This document shows positions 1 to 7,124 of a stretch of DNA of 11,521 nt, piece by piece (within the stretch, counting starts at the first letter, position 1; every line of letters begins with the position of its first letter). The notes beneath the pieces are model-generated. The model was not told the origin of the DNA, searched no databases, and worked only from the letters and a program-made list of their open reading frames with translations. This DNA is from Arenibacter sp963972175 (GTDB taxonomy: Bacteria > Bacteroidota > Bacteroidia > Flavobacteriales > Flavobacteriaceae). Made by a program: the position numbers and the translations under genes. The DNA lies in assembly GCA_963972175.1 (NCBI GenBank), contig CAXAVP010000137.1:1-11521 (forward strand). The letters run 5' to 3'.

Positions 1-10
1 CTATTGAGCC

Positions 11-84
11 GGTCCTATAGCTCAGCTGGTTAGAGCACCTGACTCATAATCAGGGGGTCCCTGGTTCGAGCCCAGGTGGGACCA
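11..84 (+). tRNA. tRNA with anticodon CAU, probably tRNA-Ile2 (lysidine type), otherwise elongator Met
   Basis: A complete cloverleaf can be drawn. The acceptor stem is 11-17 with 77-83, D arm 20-36, anticodon stem 38-42 with 50-54, loop 43-49 (CTCATAA, anticodon CAT at 45-47), five-base variable loop 55-59, and T arm 60-76 with the TTCGAGC loop. The discriminator is A84. CCA is not encoded: CGA follows. A CAU anticodon fits initiator Met, elongator Met or Ile2. The ordinary A-U pair at the end of the acceptor stem and a G1-C72 pair argue against initiator. Known recognition by lysidine synthetase TilS favours consecutive C4-G69 and C5-G68 pairs, which are present here (14-80 and 15-79), so Ile2 is my preferred reading. 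The gene is certain; the amino acid is not. Confidence 0.93.
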
Positions 85-96
85 CGAAGTGGTAAC

Positions 97-128
97 AAAA
101 AGTCCTAGTGAAAGCTAGGACTTTTTTT
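97..128 (+). terminator. Rho-independent terminator after the tRNA
   Basis: A perfect 8-bp stem, AGTCCTAG (101-108) with CTAGGACT (115-122), closes a six-base loop and runs into seven T residues (122-128). Upstream A residues (97-100) can extend the stem into the T-tract. It lies 12 nt after the tRNA and should end its transcript. The related copy of this neighbourhood near 8738 lacks this hairpin. Confidence 0.85.
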
Positions 129-142
129 GTGGAACAAATCCT

Positions 143-175
143 GGGCGAGAAGTTTATGCCGCCATAGGCGGTAAG
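143..175 (+). repeat. 33-nt repeat, copy A, next to the tRNA
   Basis: This stretch matches 8757-8789 at 32 of 33 positions; the only difference is G158 against C8772. It contains the small palindrome CCGCC-ATA-GGCGG (159-171). In both places it lies downstream of a copy of the tRNA 3' end, 57 nt here and 18 nt at the other site. No promoter or coding function is apparent. It is best seen as part of a dispersed element that travels with the tRNA 3' end. Confidence 0.85.
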
Positions 176-177
176 CT

Positions 178-189
178 AGGTGGGACCAC
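178..189 (+). repeat. Extra copy of the tRNA 3' end (candidate attachment-site duplication)
   Basis: AGGTGGGACCAC repeats exactly the last bases of the tRNA gene plus one (74-85), 104 bp downstream. The tRNA 3' end is the usual crossover site of tRNA-targeting integrases, so the duplication suggests that the 104-bp stretch from 74 to 177 was added at the end of the tRNA. A third, longer copy (CCCAGGTGGGACCAC) is at 8724-8738 and matches 71-85. No integrase gene is in the window, so the att-site role is inferred. Confidence 0.6.
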
Positions 190-199
190 CATTAAAATC

Positions 200-227
200 A
201 AGCCTTTCCAGATGGGAGGGCTTTTTT
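200..227 (+). terminator. Second Rho-independent terminator downstream of the tRNA
   Basis: The stem AAGCCTTTCC (200-209) pairs with GGGAGGGCTT (214-223), including two G-U pairs, around the loop AGAT, followed by six T residues (222-227). It begins 10 nt after the duplicated tRNA 3' end. It may be the original terminator of the tRNA, separated from it when the DNA carrying the first terminator was inserted. Confidence 0.75.
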
Positions 228-270
228 ATTTGTGCTGGGTACAACATAGGTACAATATTTAATAGTACAT

Positions 271-307
271 TATAAAAACAAAAACAGGTCGCATTTTGCG
301 ACCTGTT
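271..307 (-). terminator. Terminator of the susC-susD transcript
   Basis: A perfect 10-bp stem, AACAGGTCGC (283-292) with GCGACCTGTT (298-307), has a five-base loop. On the minus strand it is followed by a T-rich tract (complement of 271-282). It lies 58 nt after the SusD stop codon and is well placed to end the sigma-FecR-SusC-SusD transcription unit. Confidence 0.85.
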
Positions 308-365
308 ATCATTTTGGCACATGTTTATGTGACTAAATCCCTAAATAAAATTTTACAAAGGAAGA

Positions 366-1967
366 TTAATAACCGGGATTTTGAACTAAACCTGGCTCAA
401 CCCTTAAACTGTTTTCATGAAAAGGCCAAAGGTAATTGTGCGGAGCAAAACTCCTATCCTCAATCTTTAAGGTTTCTATATTATTATCAACTTCTCTGGT
501 GTGTCCCAATGCAGGTTGGTTCAGTACATCCTCGGCAATTTTCCAGCGGATAATATCGGCATATCTAAGGCCTTCTCCTGCAAATTCGATCCTGCGCTCA
601 TTTCGAATAAGGTCTATCCATTGCTGTTGGGAATAATTGGAATACTCGGAGGAAGTAACATCAGCTTCATTCATATCCAACCCAGCTCTCGTCCTAACAT
701 CATTGATACATTTTTTTGCCAATGCGTCAATGTCATTTAGCATTATCTTCGCTTCAGCATAGGTCAATAAGACTTCAGCATAGCGTAGTAAGCCGTAATC
801 CAATCTGCCACTACCTCTGAATGCATCATCCTCTGAGACAAATTTTTTATACCAATATCCGGATTTACTGGCCCTTTCGTTTTCATAGAACATGGGGTTG
901 TTGGGGTTATAAATATCTATGGTATCCCCATAAAATACATCTCCATGTCCCATAATACTAGCTTTGTATCTAGGATCTCTATTAAGGCCTGGGTTAAGTT
1001 CATACTCTTCCTTGGTGTATAAGGGGTCGTTGTCTATGGATCGTCCTTGTAAGGTCCAATAAGAATCAACGAGCGATTTTAGGGGAACGAGATAGGATTG
1101 ACCATTTCCCGTCCTATAATGAGGGCCTAAATGGCTAAAACTATGTGTAGCACTGTTGTTATGGCTGGCCATATCAAAATGCATTATAAATTCATTGTTG
1201 ACAGCAGCTCCTTCGTACTGGAAAAGATCACCATAATTGGGATAGAGTTGGTACTGGTCACTGTCCATTATTTCCTTTGCCAAACGTGCAGCTAGCTCAT
1301 ATCGTTCGTTGTAGAGGGCATAGCGCATAATGAGCGCTTTTAGGGAGTATTGATTAAACATATACTTGTCTGAAGTATACTCCTCTTTGGGCAATTTATT
1401 GGCGATATTCTCAGCTAAGGGAAATATGGTGTCCAGAATCTTTGCTTTTGGGGTAACCGGTTGTATGGCATCCGATAAATCTGCAGGTTTTAAATGAAAG
1501 GGAACATCGCCCCATTTAAAGGTTAATTTGAAATAATGCCATATTCTCAGGGCTTCCAAGATACTTTTATATTTGGTACGTGTTGCTTCGTCCTCCACAT
1601 AGGGTACATCCGTATTGGCAATAAAAGTGTTTAAACGCCCCAAATGCTTCATTTGCAACTCATAGTAATACAAAAATGCACTGGTACTACTATTTATATT
1701 CCCATTGGCTATTTTTTGGTGATTGTCACCTTCAATTCGTGAATAGGCATTATCTGATTTGCCGTCATCCATATAAAAAAGTAGTCGTCTATCACCAGGG
1801 TGTGTAAATACATCCAAGTAGCTACTGTATACTACTCTACGTAAATCTTCCTCATCATTAAAAAACTCTACGAAAGAAGTTGCTGTAGGGTCGGTTTTAT
1901 CCAAATATTTCTCACATCCAGTGGTAAGGAAGGCCAAAAGGATGATAATAACTATTGCGTGTTTCAT
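366..1967 (-). CDS. SusD/RagB-family outer-membrane nutrient-binding lipoprotein
   Basis: This 533-residue protein has the normal length for SusD-like lipoproteins. They sit on the outer face of the outer membrane as a lid on a SusC barrel and capture the ligand for import. A lipoprotein signal peptide is clear: a hydrophobic core, then LTTGC with the lipidated Cys at residue 18. The mature N-terminus (EKYLDKTDPT...) and helical first half are typical. SusD/RagB signatures follow: LRYAEVLLTYAEA (394-406), IRNERRIEFAGEGLRYADI (about 454-472) and the ending LVQNPGY. The start codon lies 20 nt after the SusC stop, so the two are co-transcribed, and the terminator at 271-307 follows. The substrate cannot be read from the sequence because no degradative enzyme is adjacent. 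Family assignment is secure; the specific ligand is unknown. Confidence 0.95.
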   Translation of the reverse strand: MKHAIVIIILLAFLTTGCEKYLDKTDPTATSFVEFFNDEEDLRRVVYSSYLDVFTHPGDRRLLFYMDDGKSDNAYSRIEGDNHQKIANGNINSSTSAFLYYYELQMKHLGRLNTFIANTDVPYVEDEATRTKYKSILEALRIWHYFKLTFKWGDVPFHLKPADLSDAIQPVTPKAKILDTIFPLAENIANKLPKEEYTSDKYMFNQYSLKALIMRYALYNERYELAARLAKEIMDSDQYQLYPNYGDLFQYEGAAVNNEFIMHFDMASHNNSATHSFSHLGPHYRTGNGQSYLVPLKSLVDSYWTLQGRSIDNDPLYTKEEYELNPGLNRDPRYKASIMGHGDVFYGDTIDIYNPNNPMFYENERASKSGYWYKKFVSEDDAFRGSGRLDYGLLRYAEVLLTYAEAKIMLNDIDALAKKCINDVRTRAGLDMNEADVTSSEYSNYSQQQWIDLIRNERRIEFAGEGLRYADIIRWKIAEDVLNQPALGHTREVDNNIETLKIEDRSFAPHNYLWPFHENSLRVEPGLVQNPGY

Positions 1968-1987
1968 TTTGCTAAATTTTTTTAATA

Positions 1988-4900
1988 CTATAATATTGTT
2001 GCCTTGATTCCCAAACTGTAACTGGCCATCCTTGGGTAGTTTCCATTTCCTCCATTTCGTTCAGGTTCTAGTCCCTCCCATTTAGTAAATGTAAAAACAT
2101 CTTGGGCGTTCGTGTAAATGCGCAGGTTTTTAATGTTTTTGCCTAACTGTGGTATGGTATACCCCAATTGAAGAGTTTTTATTCTAAAAAAGGAAGCATC
2201 GCTGAGCCAGACGTCGCTTAGTACAGCATTGGGACTGGAGCCCGTCCAAACCCTTGGAAAGCGACTGTTAGGGGTTTCCGGTGTCCAACGGTTGTCCATA
2301 TAATACTGTCTTGGCGTACCAAGACTGTTACTGGATCCATCCATAATTACCGGGTAGCCTTCCAGTCCATTAAGCCTGCCGGTACGTTTGCCAACTCCTT
2401 GACCAAGAACGTTTATATCCCATCGTTTGTACTTTAGATTAACACGTGCGGAATAATTGAAATGTGGCAATGGATCGCCTAGATTAATTTTATCATCATC
2501 ATTAATGATTCCATCTCCATTTTGATCAACATATTTTATATCTCCTGGTAGTGTATTGGGCAGTTTGGCCATGGTGCTTTCAATTTCCTCTTGGTTTTGG
2601 AAGTATCCATTACTTTCATAGCCATAATAATTGTCTATGGCAATGCCCTTGTACCAAATTTTATCATTGTTATTTTTGAAAATCAAGGTGTCCGATACAG
2701 CATAGCCTGCTTTCAATACCTTGTTTTCGTTATTGAACAGGCTAGCACCTACGCTATAAGAGAAGTCCCCTTTTTTATCGCTCCAATTGGCAGAGACTTC
2801 CCAGCCTTTGTTTTCGACTTCCCCAATATTTACTGAGGTTTCCAAATAATAGGAGCCAGTTAAGGGTGGCACAGGAAAATTGGAATATATTAGGTCATAG
2901 GAGTGTTTTTTGTACCATTCCGCAGTTATGGAAAGCCTATTGTTCAAGGTAGCTAAATCCACGGCAAGATTGGTTTGTTTTTGTTTTTCCCATGTAAAGT
3001 CAGGGTTAGGTACCCTCATTGTCCAACCCCAGGTATTTACAACTTCTTCCCATAGGTAGGGACTAACATTTTCGTTCCCAATTTTGCCATATGAATATCG
3101 AAATTTAAGTTGGTCAATGGCTCCCATATTTTTTAATCCGGACATAAACCCTTCATTGTGAACGTTCCAGGCCAAGGCACCAGAAGGGAAGAACCCCCAT
3201 CTGTTTCCAGGAGCGAACTTACTACTACCATCCGCTCTAGCGGTAATCTCCAACAAATAGCGATTATCAAATGAATAATTTAGTTTACCGAAAAAGGAAG
3301 CTTTTGAAATTTCCCGATAATCTGTGTAATTGTAATTCATGGTCTCCGCACCAGTAACGAAATAAAGATGATCTTTTTCTTGCCTCAACTTCTGCTCGTA
3401 ATTGATATTGGCTCTAGCTGTAATCTGGCTAACGCTTACACCTTGTGAAGAACCAACGGCATTACCCCAAGTAGTAACAGGCTTGTTGTCACCATCAAAA
3501 AACTTAAATGTATTCCTCTCATATTTGTTGGCAGATTTGTTGATCATATAGGAGACATTCCCAGCTATATAGAGATTGTCGTTGATATAATATCTAGGCC
3601 TAAGGTTTATTGTACTTCTATCATGTAAATTGTTACTTCTTCCACCATGGTCTATGGATGCAATGGGATTTAGGTTATTGTATAATATGTAATGATCCTT
3701 AATTTCCGAGTCGTAGTAAATATCTTGGGTAGGGTTCATTTTCCAGGCATTTCTGTATAGGCCATGACCATCCGTATTGGCATAAAGTCTATCTACTTGC
3801 AACCTATGGGCATAAAAGTCGGCCAATAATACAAACTTGTCATCTATGTTAATGTTGGTATTAAACCGTGCACTGAATTTGTCCGTTCCTTCAATACTAT
3901 TTAAGCCATTCTCCGATATGTATCCGAGCATTAGGTTAAATGTCCCTACACCGCCTCCGCCTGAGACACTTAAGGAAGAATTAAACGAATGTGCCTTATT
4001 GGGCATAACAGCGTCTAACCAATTGGTATTGGCCGTTTCTCCTCGTTCTGCTGCTTGAATATCTTCATCCGTAAATAGCAAAGTTTGCCCTTGTATTTGG
4101 TGTGCTTCGTTCCTAAGGCGCATATAATCGGCCGAATTGACAAAATCCGGTGAATCAATTGGGTCTTGAATCGCTGCCCAAGTGTGTAGGTCTACCTTGA
4201 ATTGCCCCGTAGTCCCACGTTCGGTTTCAATTATAATTACCCCATTGGCACCCCTGGAACCATACATAGATGCAGATGCCGCATCTTTAAGGACACTTAT
4301 GCTTTTTACCTGATTAGGATCAATGTCCGTAAGGGATTGTTCCATTCCGTCAACTATAACTAAAGGGTCGGCATTTTGCAAAGTACTGATGCCCCTAATT
4401 GATATAACACCTGGAACGCTGCCCGGTAAATTATTGCCCTGCATTAGTGTGACTCCTGGAATGGTTCCATTAAAAGCTTCTTCCAGCTTGGTTATAGGCC
4501 TGGACTTGATCAAGTCCATGTCCAACTCCTCTATGGAGGAGGCAATATGTTTCTTTTCTACAGTATTATACCCAACTACAACTACTTCTTCCAGTTGTGT
4601 ACTGGATTCGTAAAGCACTACGGTTATATTGGAACTGTCTTGGTTTTTTAGGTTTACCTCCTTTTCCTTGAAACCGAGCATGCTAAATATGAGGACGGTT
4701 CCTTCATTGGCATTGATTTCAAAGCGACCATCAAGATCGGTCATTATCCCAATATTTGTTCCTTTGACCAAGACGTTTACACCTGGAAGTGGTATCCCGT
4801 TGGCATCGACCACTAGACCCGTAATTTTGGTTTGTAGATAGTTGGCAGCCCTTATAAGGTTATTGATATGGTTTGGTGTCATTGATGAGGAAATGGTTGT

Positions 4901-5296
4901 TTTTATTTTTCCTATCAATGCATTTTCCACTTTTTTTCTATACTCCCTATCGCCTTCTGGGTAAAGAATTATAGTGTTATTTAAAAAACTAAAATCTATC
5001 CCTTGTTCATCCAAAAGGACCTTCAGGGCTTCTTTAAGGTCAAGGTTATCAATGTTCAGGCTGGTCCTCTCATGTACATTTACAATACTAGAGTTATAAA
5101 AAAAGCTATAGCCACTTTTTTCTTCAATTTCAGTGAGGATTTTCTTGATTTTAATATTGTCTGCTTTTAAGCTAATATTCTGGGCAAACGTATCGGAAGC
5201 AAATGTTTTAAAAATGGTTATGGTCAGTAACATTAAATAAATCTTCATAATCCGCAGAATAAGATTTTTAGAGCATTGGATTCTCTTTTTTTTCAT
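1988..5296 (-). CDS. SusC/RagA-family TonB-dependent outer-membrane transporter with N-terminal STN signalling domain
   Basis: The 1102-residue protein starts with a long signal peptide (cleavage probably near Ala38-Gln39). Then come an STN domain (about 41-113), a carboxypeptidase-D-like regulatory domain (about 157-232), a TonB-box-like LEEVVVVGYN (235-244), the plug (about 248-361) with the SusC signature VLKDAASASMYGSRGANGVI, and the beta-barrel to the C-terminus. A calcium-loop-like DQNGDGIINDDD lies at 924-935. It imports the ligand captured by SusD, powered by TonB. The STN domain is the part that in FecA-type receptors contacts the periplasmic part of FecR, and a FecR gene lies just upstream. 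I keep the ATG at 5296 because the duplicated leader at 5632-5634 has an ATG in the same context; Met17 is an alternative start. No promoter of the TAnnTTTG form is visible in the 416 bp upstream, which fits control by the ECF sigma factor or read-through. Confidence 0.95.
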   Translation of the reverse strand: MKKKRIQCSKNLILRIMKIYLMLLTITIFKTFASDTFAQNISLKADNIKIKKILTEIEEKSGYSFFYNSSIVNVHERTSLNIDNLDLKEALKVLLDEQGIDFSFLNNTIILYPEGDREYRKKVENALIGKIKTTISSSMTPNHINNLIRAANYLQTKITGLVVDANGIPLPGVNVLVKGTNIGIMTDLDGRFEINANEGTVLIFSMLGFKEKEVNLKNQDSSNITVVLYESSTQLEEVVVVGYNTVEKKHIASSIEELDMDLIKSRPITKLEEAFNGTIPGVTLMQGNNLPGSVPGVISIRGISTLQNADPLVIVDGMEQSLTDIDPNQVKSISVLKDAASASMYGSRGANGVIIIETERGTTGQFKVDLHTWAAIQDPIDSPDFVNSADYMRLRNEAHQIQGQTLLFTDEDIQAAERGETANTNWLDAVMPNKAHSFNSSLSVSGGGGVGTFNLMLGYISENGLNSIEGTDKFSARFNTNINIDDKFVLLADFYAHRLQVDRLYANTDGHGLYRNAWKMNPTQDIYYDSEIKDHYILYNNLNPIASIDHGGRSNNLHDRSTINLRPRYYINDNLYIAGNVSYMINKSANKYERNTFKFFDGDNKPVTTWGNAVGSSQGVSVSQITARANINYEQKLRQEKDHLYFVTGAETMNYNYTDYREISKASFFGKLNYSFDNRYLLEITARADGSSKFAPGNRWGFFPSGALAWNVHNEGFMSGLKNMGAIDQLKFRYSYGKIGNENVSPYLWEEVVNTWGWTMRVPNPDFTWEKQKQTNLAVDLATLNNRLSITAEWYKKHSYDLIYSNFPVPPLTGSYYLETSVNIGEVENKGWEVSANWSDKKGDFSYSVGASLFNNENKVLKAGYAVSDTLIFKNNNDKIWYKGIAIDNYYGYESNGYFQNQEEIESTMAKLPNTLPGDIKYVDQNGDGIINDDDKINLGDPLPHFNYSARVNLKYKRWDINVLGQGVGKRTGRLNGLEGYPVIMDGSSNSLGTPRQYYMDNRWTPETPNSRFPRVWTGSSPNAVLSDVWLSDASFFRIKTLQLGYTIPQLGKNIKNLRIYTNAQDVFTFTKWEGLEPERNGGNGNYPRMASYSLGIKATIL

Positions 5297-5378
5297 AATT
5301 TTGAAAGGTTTTAATTGTTTATTTACTCGGTGTAATTAAATAATGGACTTTGAGAGGTAGATGTAGCAGCATCTACCT
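5294..5378 (-). promoter_or_regulatory. susC leader, copy 1: conserved 20-mer plus hairpin in the 5' region
   Basis: Three parts read toward susC on the minus strand. First is a perfect 9-bp hairpin (stem 5355-5363 with 5370-5378, + strand loop TAGCAG). Then come 28 variable bases and the 20-mer GGTTTTAATTGTTTATTTAC (+ strand, 5307-5326). Six variable bases and the start context CATAATT, with ATG at 5294-5296, complete it. The same parts recur in the same order at 5632-5710. The hairpin stem differs from copy 2 at three base pairs, all compensated, while the loop and its closing ATG/CAT are identical. That suggests an RNA structure (regulator, stability or translation element) in the susC mRNA. 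On the + strand a T-rich tract follows the hairpin, so a + strand terminator is an alternative, but no + strand gene is nearby. Confidence 0.6.
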
Positions 5379-5426
5379 TTCTCTTTTTTCCTCCTTTTAT
5401 GACGCATTGATCTACTAGGGATAAAT

Positions 5427-5462
5427 GGTCATGACGAAGAATATTTGTTGAAAGTCATGACC
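5427..5462. repeat. Inverted repeat GGTCATGAC...GTCATGACC between fecR and susC
   Basis: Two perfect 9-bp arms (5427-5435 and 5454-5462) are separated by 18 bp. Each arm holds the 8-bp palindrome GTCATGAC, so it can also be read as two identical dyads 26 bp apart, about two and a half helical turns. The spacing and symmetry fit an operator for a dimeric regulator, or a hairpin in the transcript. It lies about 130 bp upstream of susC. The function is inferred. Confidence 0.45.
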
Positions 5463-5550
5463 CCATAATGGAGCAATGTTCATGGCCCTTTGTTAAAAAC
5501 TTCTTTTAAAGGTGATATAGACAATGACTGTCCATCGCTTTTAGGAAGTA

Positions 5551-5634
5551 TTAATTTCCTTGTTTGTTAATGGCCATATCTGTGGGCGAGTGATTTTTGG
5601 GAGGGATGGAAGATGTGTTTTTCCTTTTTTTCAT
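5551..5634 (-). pseudogene. 27-codon ORF after the duplicated susC leader (relic of a susC start, or a leader peptide)
   Basis: The ORF starts with ATG at 5632-5634 in the same context as the susC start and begins MKKRKNTSSIPPKNHS. The first residues resemble SusC (MKKKRIQ), then all similarity is lost and a TAA follows at 5551-5553. There is no hydrophobic signal core. The simplest reading is the leftover of a second susC copy, or of a duplication of the susC 5' end, that has decayed. A translated leader peptide controlling susC is possible but unsupported beyond its position. Confidence 0.4.
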
Positions 5635-5710
5635 AATTACAATAGGTTTTAATTGTTTATTTACATGTTGAACTATTAGGTGTTGAAATTATATGTAGCA
5701 GCATATAATT
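5632..5710 (-). promoter_or_regulatory. susC leader, copy 2 (duplicate of the leader at 5294-5378)
   Basis: On the minus strand this begins with a perfect 9-bp hairpin (stem 5687-5695 with 5702-5710) starting 2 nt after the fecR stop codon. It carries the same loop as copy 1. It continues to the identical 20-mer (+ strand 5645-5664), six variable bases and the CATAATT start context. Hairpin-to-ATG distance is 52 nt, against 58 nt in copy 1. The element therefore lies in the fecR 3' end and could also shape the end of the sigma-fecR message. It lacks a T-run on the minus strand, so it is not a standard terminator. Confidence 0.6.
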
Positions 5711-5712
5711 CC

Positions 5713-6900
5713 TTATGACTTAGCTTCTTTTAAAATGATTTTCTTGTTTAGTTTATAATATTTAATTGGCGAGGACAGTTCAAATATTTCTAATATTTGA
5801 TCTACCGTTAAATTATCGAAAACCCCATTAAACTTGTAGTTTCTAATCGTTTCGGATTCAACCTCGAAAGCTATATCGTATGTTCTCTCCAAGTCTTTAA
5901 TGACTTGATACAAAGGAGTTTCGTCATATATTAAGACTCCTTCTTTCCAAGAGGTAAACTGGCTAGTATCCACCCCCTTAACAGTGACCGCATCCTTATT
6001 CTTATGATAGATTGCCTTTTCTGAGGGTTTAAGGTCAACCTCTTTAGATGAGTTATTTTCCATGATCCTTACTTTGCCATCTATTAAAGTAGTCTCAACA
6101 TTGCCATCTTCCGGATAGGATTTAATGTTAAATCGGGTTCCTAAAACTTTAACTTTCATGCCCTCATCAGCCGTTACGATAAAGGGTTTTTCCTTGTTTT
6201 CGGTCACCTCAAAAAAAGCCTCTCCTGATAGGATGACTTGGCGGCTGCCATTACTTGGAAATTTTATGGGGTATTTCAAAGATGTCCCAGCATTTAAATA
6301 CACTATTGTTCCGTCAGATAGAATTAGATTAAACTTCTTACCATATGGAACTTTCAAAGTGTTGTATTTTACCTCATTTTGTTCCGTTCCAGTGTCATAA
6401 ACCAAACTGTTCTTAAATTGCCTACCTATAATGTTTCCATGGGCATCAAGTACTGGTTTGTCCTGTGATGGATCCATAATATGTACTTTATTGTCTCCAA
6501 TTTCTAGAGTGGTCACATTATTGTTATTTATTAAATTGGGTGTTGAGTATGGTGCATAAGAATCTGGCTTATTGGTATAATATCCACCTAGGATTATTCC
6601 AATTATCATTGCAGCGATAGAGCTATACTGCCAAATTTTTCGTCTTCTTTTTTTCTTCTTTTTTCCGGAAGCGTTACTCTTAATGGGAGAGGATATGATT
6701 AGATTATATATTTTCTCCGCAGTGTTAGACTCCATTTTTGGAGGGTCTTTCAATACTAGGTTGACCTCTTCAACTGATGGTACTTCTGAAGTATTTTTAG
6801 ACTCCCTGAAATAATTGATCAATATATCTAATTCTTCAGGAGTGCATTCATCTTGCACATATTTGTCTAGAATCTTCTTTATTTCCGGGTACTTCGGCAT
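5713..6900 (-). CDS. FecR-family anti-sigma factor (inner-membrane signal transducer)
   Basis: The 395 residues fit the Bacteroidota FecR architecture. A cytoplasmic N-terminal helical region (1-78) would bind the sigma factor. A very basic stretch of Lys and Arg (80-88) is followed by one transmembrane segment (about 91-107), which places the N-terminus in the cytoplasm and the rest in the periplasm. The FecR domain spans about 182-280 (VPYGKKFNLILSDGTIVYLN..., SGEAFFEV, VLGTRFNI). A C-terminal STN-like DUF4974 domain (about 322-391) ends the protein. It is expected to receive the signal from the STN domain of the SusC protein encoded downstream and to regulate the sigma factor encoded upstream. 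It is separated from the sigma gene by 224 bp, so it may have its own promoter, although no TAnnTTTG motif is seen there. Confidence 0.93.
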   Translation of the reverse strand: MPKYPEIKKILDKYVQDECTPEELDILINYFRESKNTSEVPSVEEVNLVLKDPPKMESNTAEKIYNLIISSPIKSNASGKKKKKRRRKIWQYSSIAAMIIGIILGGYYTNKPDSYAPYSTPNLINNNNVTTLEIGDNKVHIMDPSQDKPVLDAHGNIIGRQFKNSLVYDTGTEQNEVKYNTLKVPYGKKFNLILSDGTIVYLNAGTSLKYPIKFPSNGSRQVILSGEAFFEVTENKEKPFIVTADEGMKVKVLGTRFNIKSYPEDGNVETTLIDGKVRIMENNSSKEVDLKPSEKAIYHKNKDAVTVKGVDTSQFTSWKEGVLIYDETPLYQVIKDLERTYDIAFEVESETIRNYKFNGVFDNLTVDQILEIFELSSPIKYYKLNKKIILKEAKS

Positions 6901-7124
6901 ATTCCATTTGTTGGTTGATTAGGTTATTGGATTGTTCTTACAAAACAAAATGATGTAACCTATTACTTATATAACAATTGGATACAGGTATAGTACTACT
7001 CACACCTTAAAAAAAAATTACGTCTGATAAAGTATAGAACGGATAAATAGAAAAAATGTCTGATTAGAAGCTATTTATAAAGGAAAGAGGCTACATAATA
7101 TAAGACGAGAAGAAAGTTGAACTC
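6901..7124 (-). other. Intergenic region between sigma factor and fecR
   Basis: This is 224 bp of AT-rich DNA with no ORF. A 6-bp inverted repeat (AGGTTA at 6921-6926, TAACCT at 6956-6961) lies 20-60 bp upstream of the fecR start. No TAnnTTTG box or convincing terminator was found. The gap is long for a sigma/anti-sigma pair, so separate control of fecR, perhaps by the sigma factor itself, is possible. Confidence 0.4.

Noticed and set aside
5355..5378. Hairpin as a + strand Rho-independent terminator
   Set aside because: A T-rich tract does follow on the + strand, but no + strand gene precedes it, and the copy at 5687-5710 lacks the T-tract while keeping the loop. A leader RNA element on the minus strand fits better.
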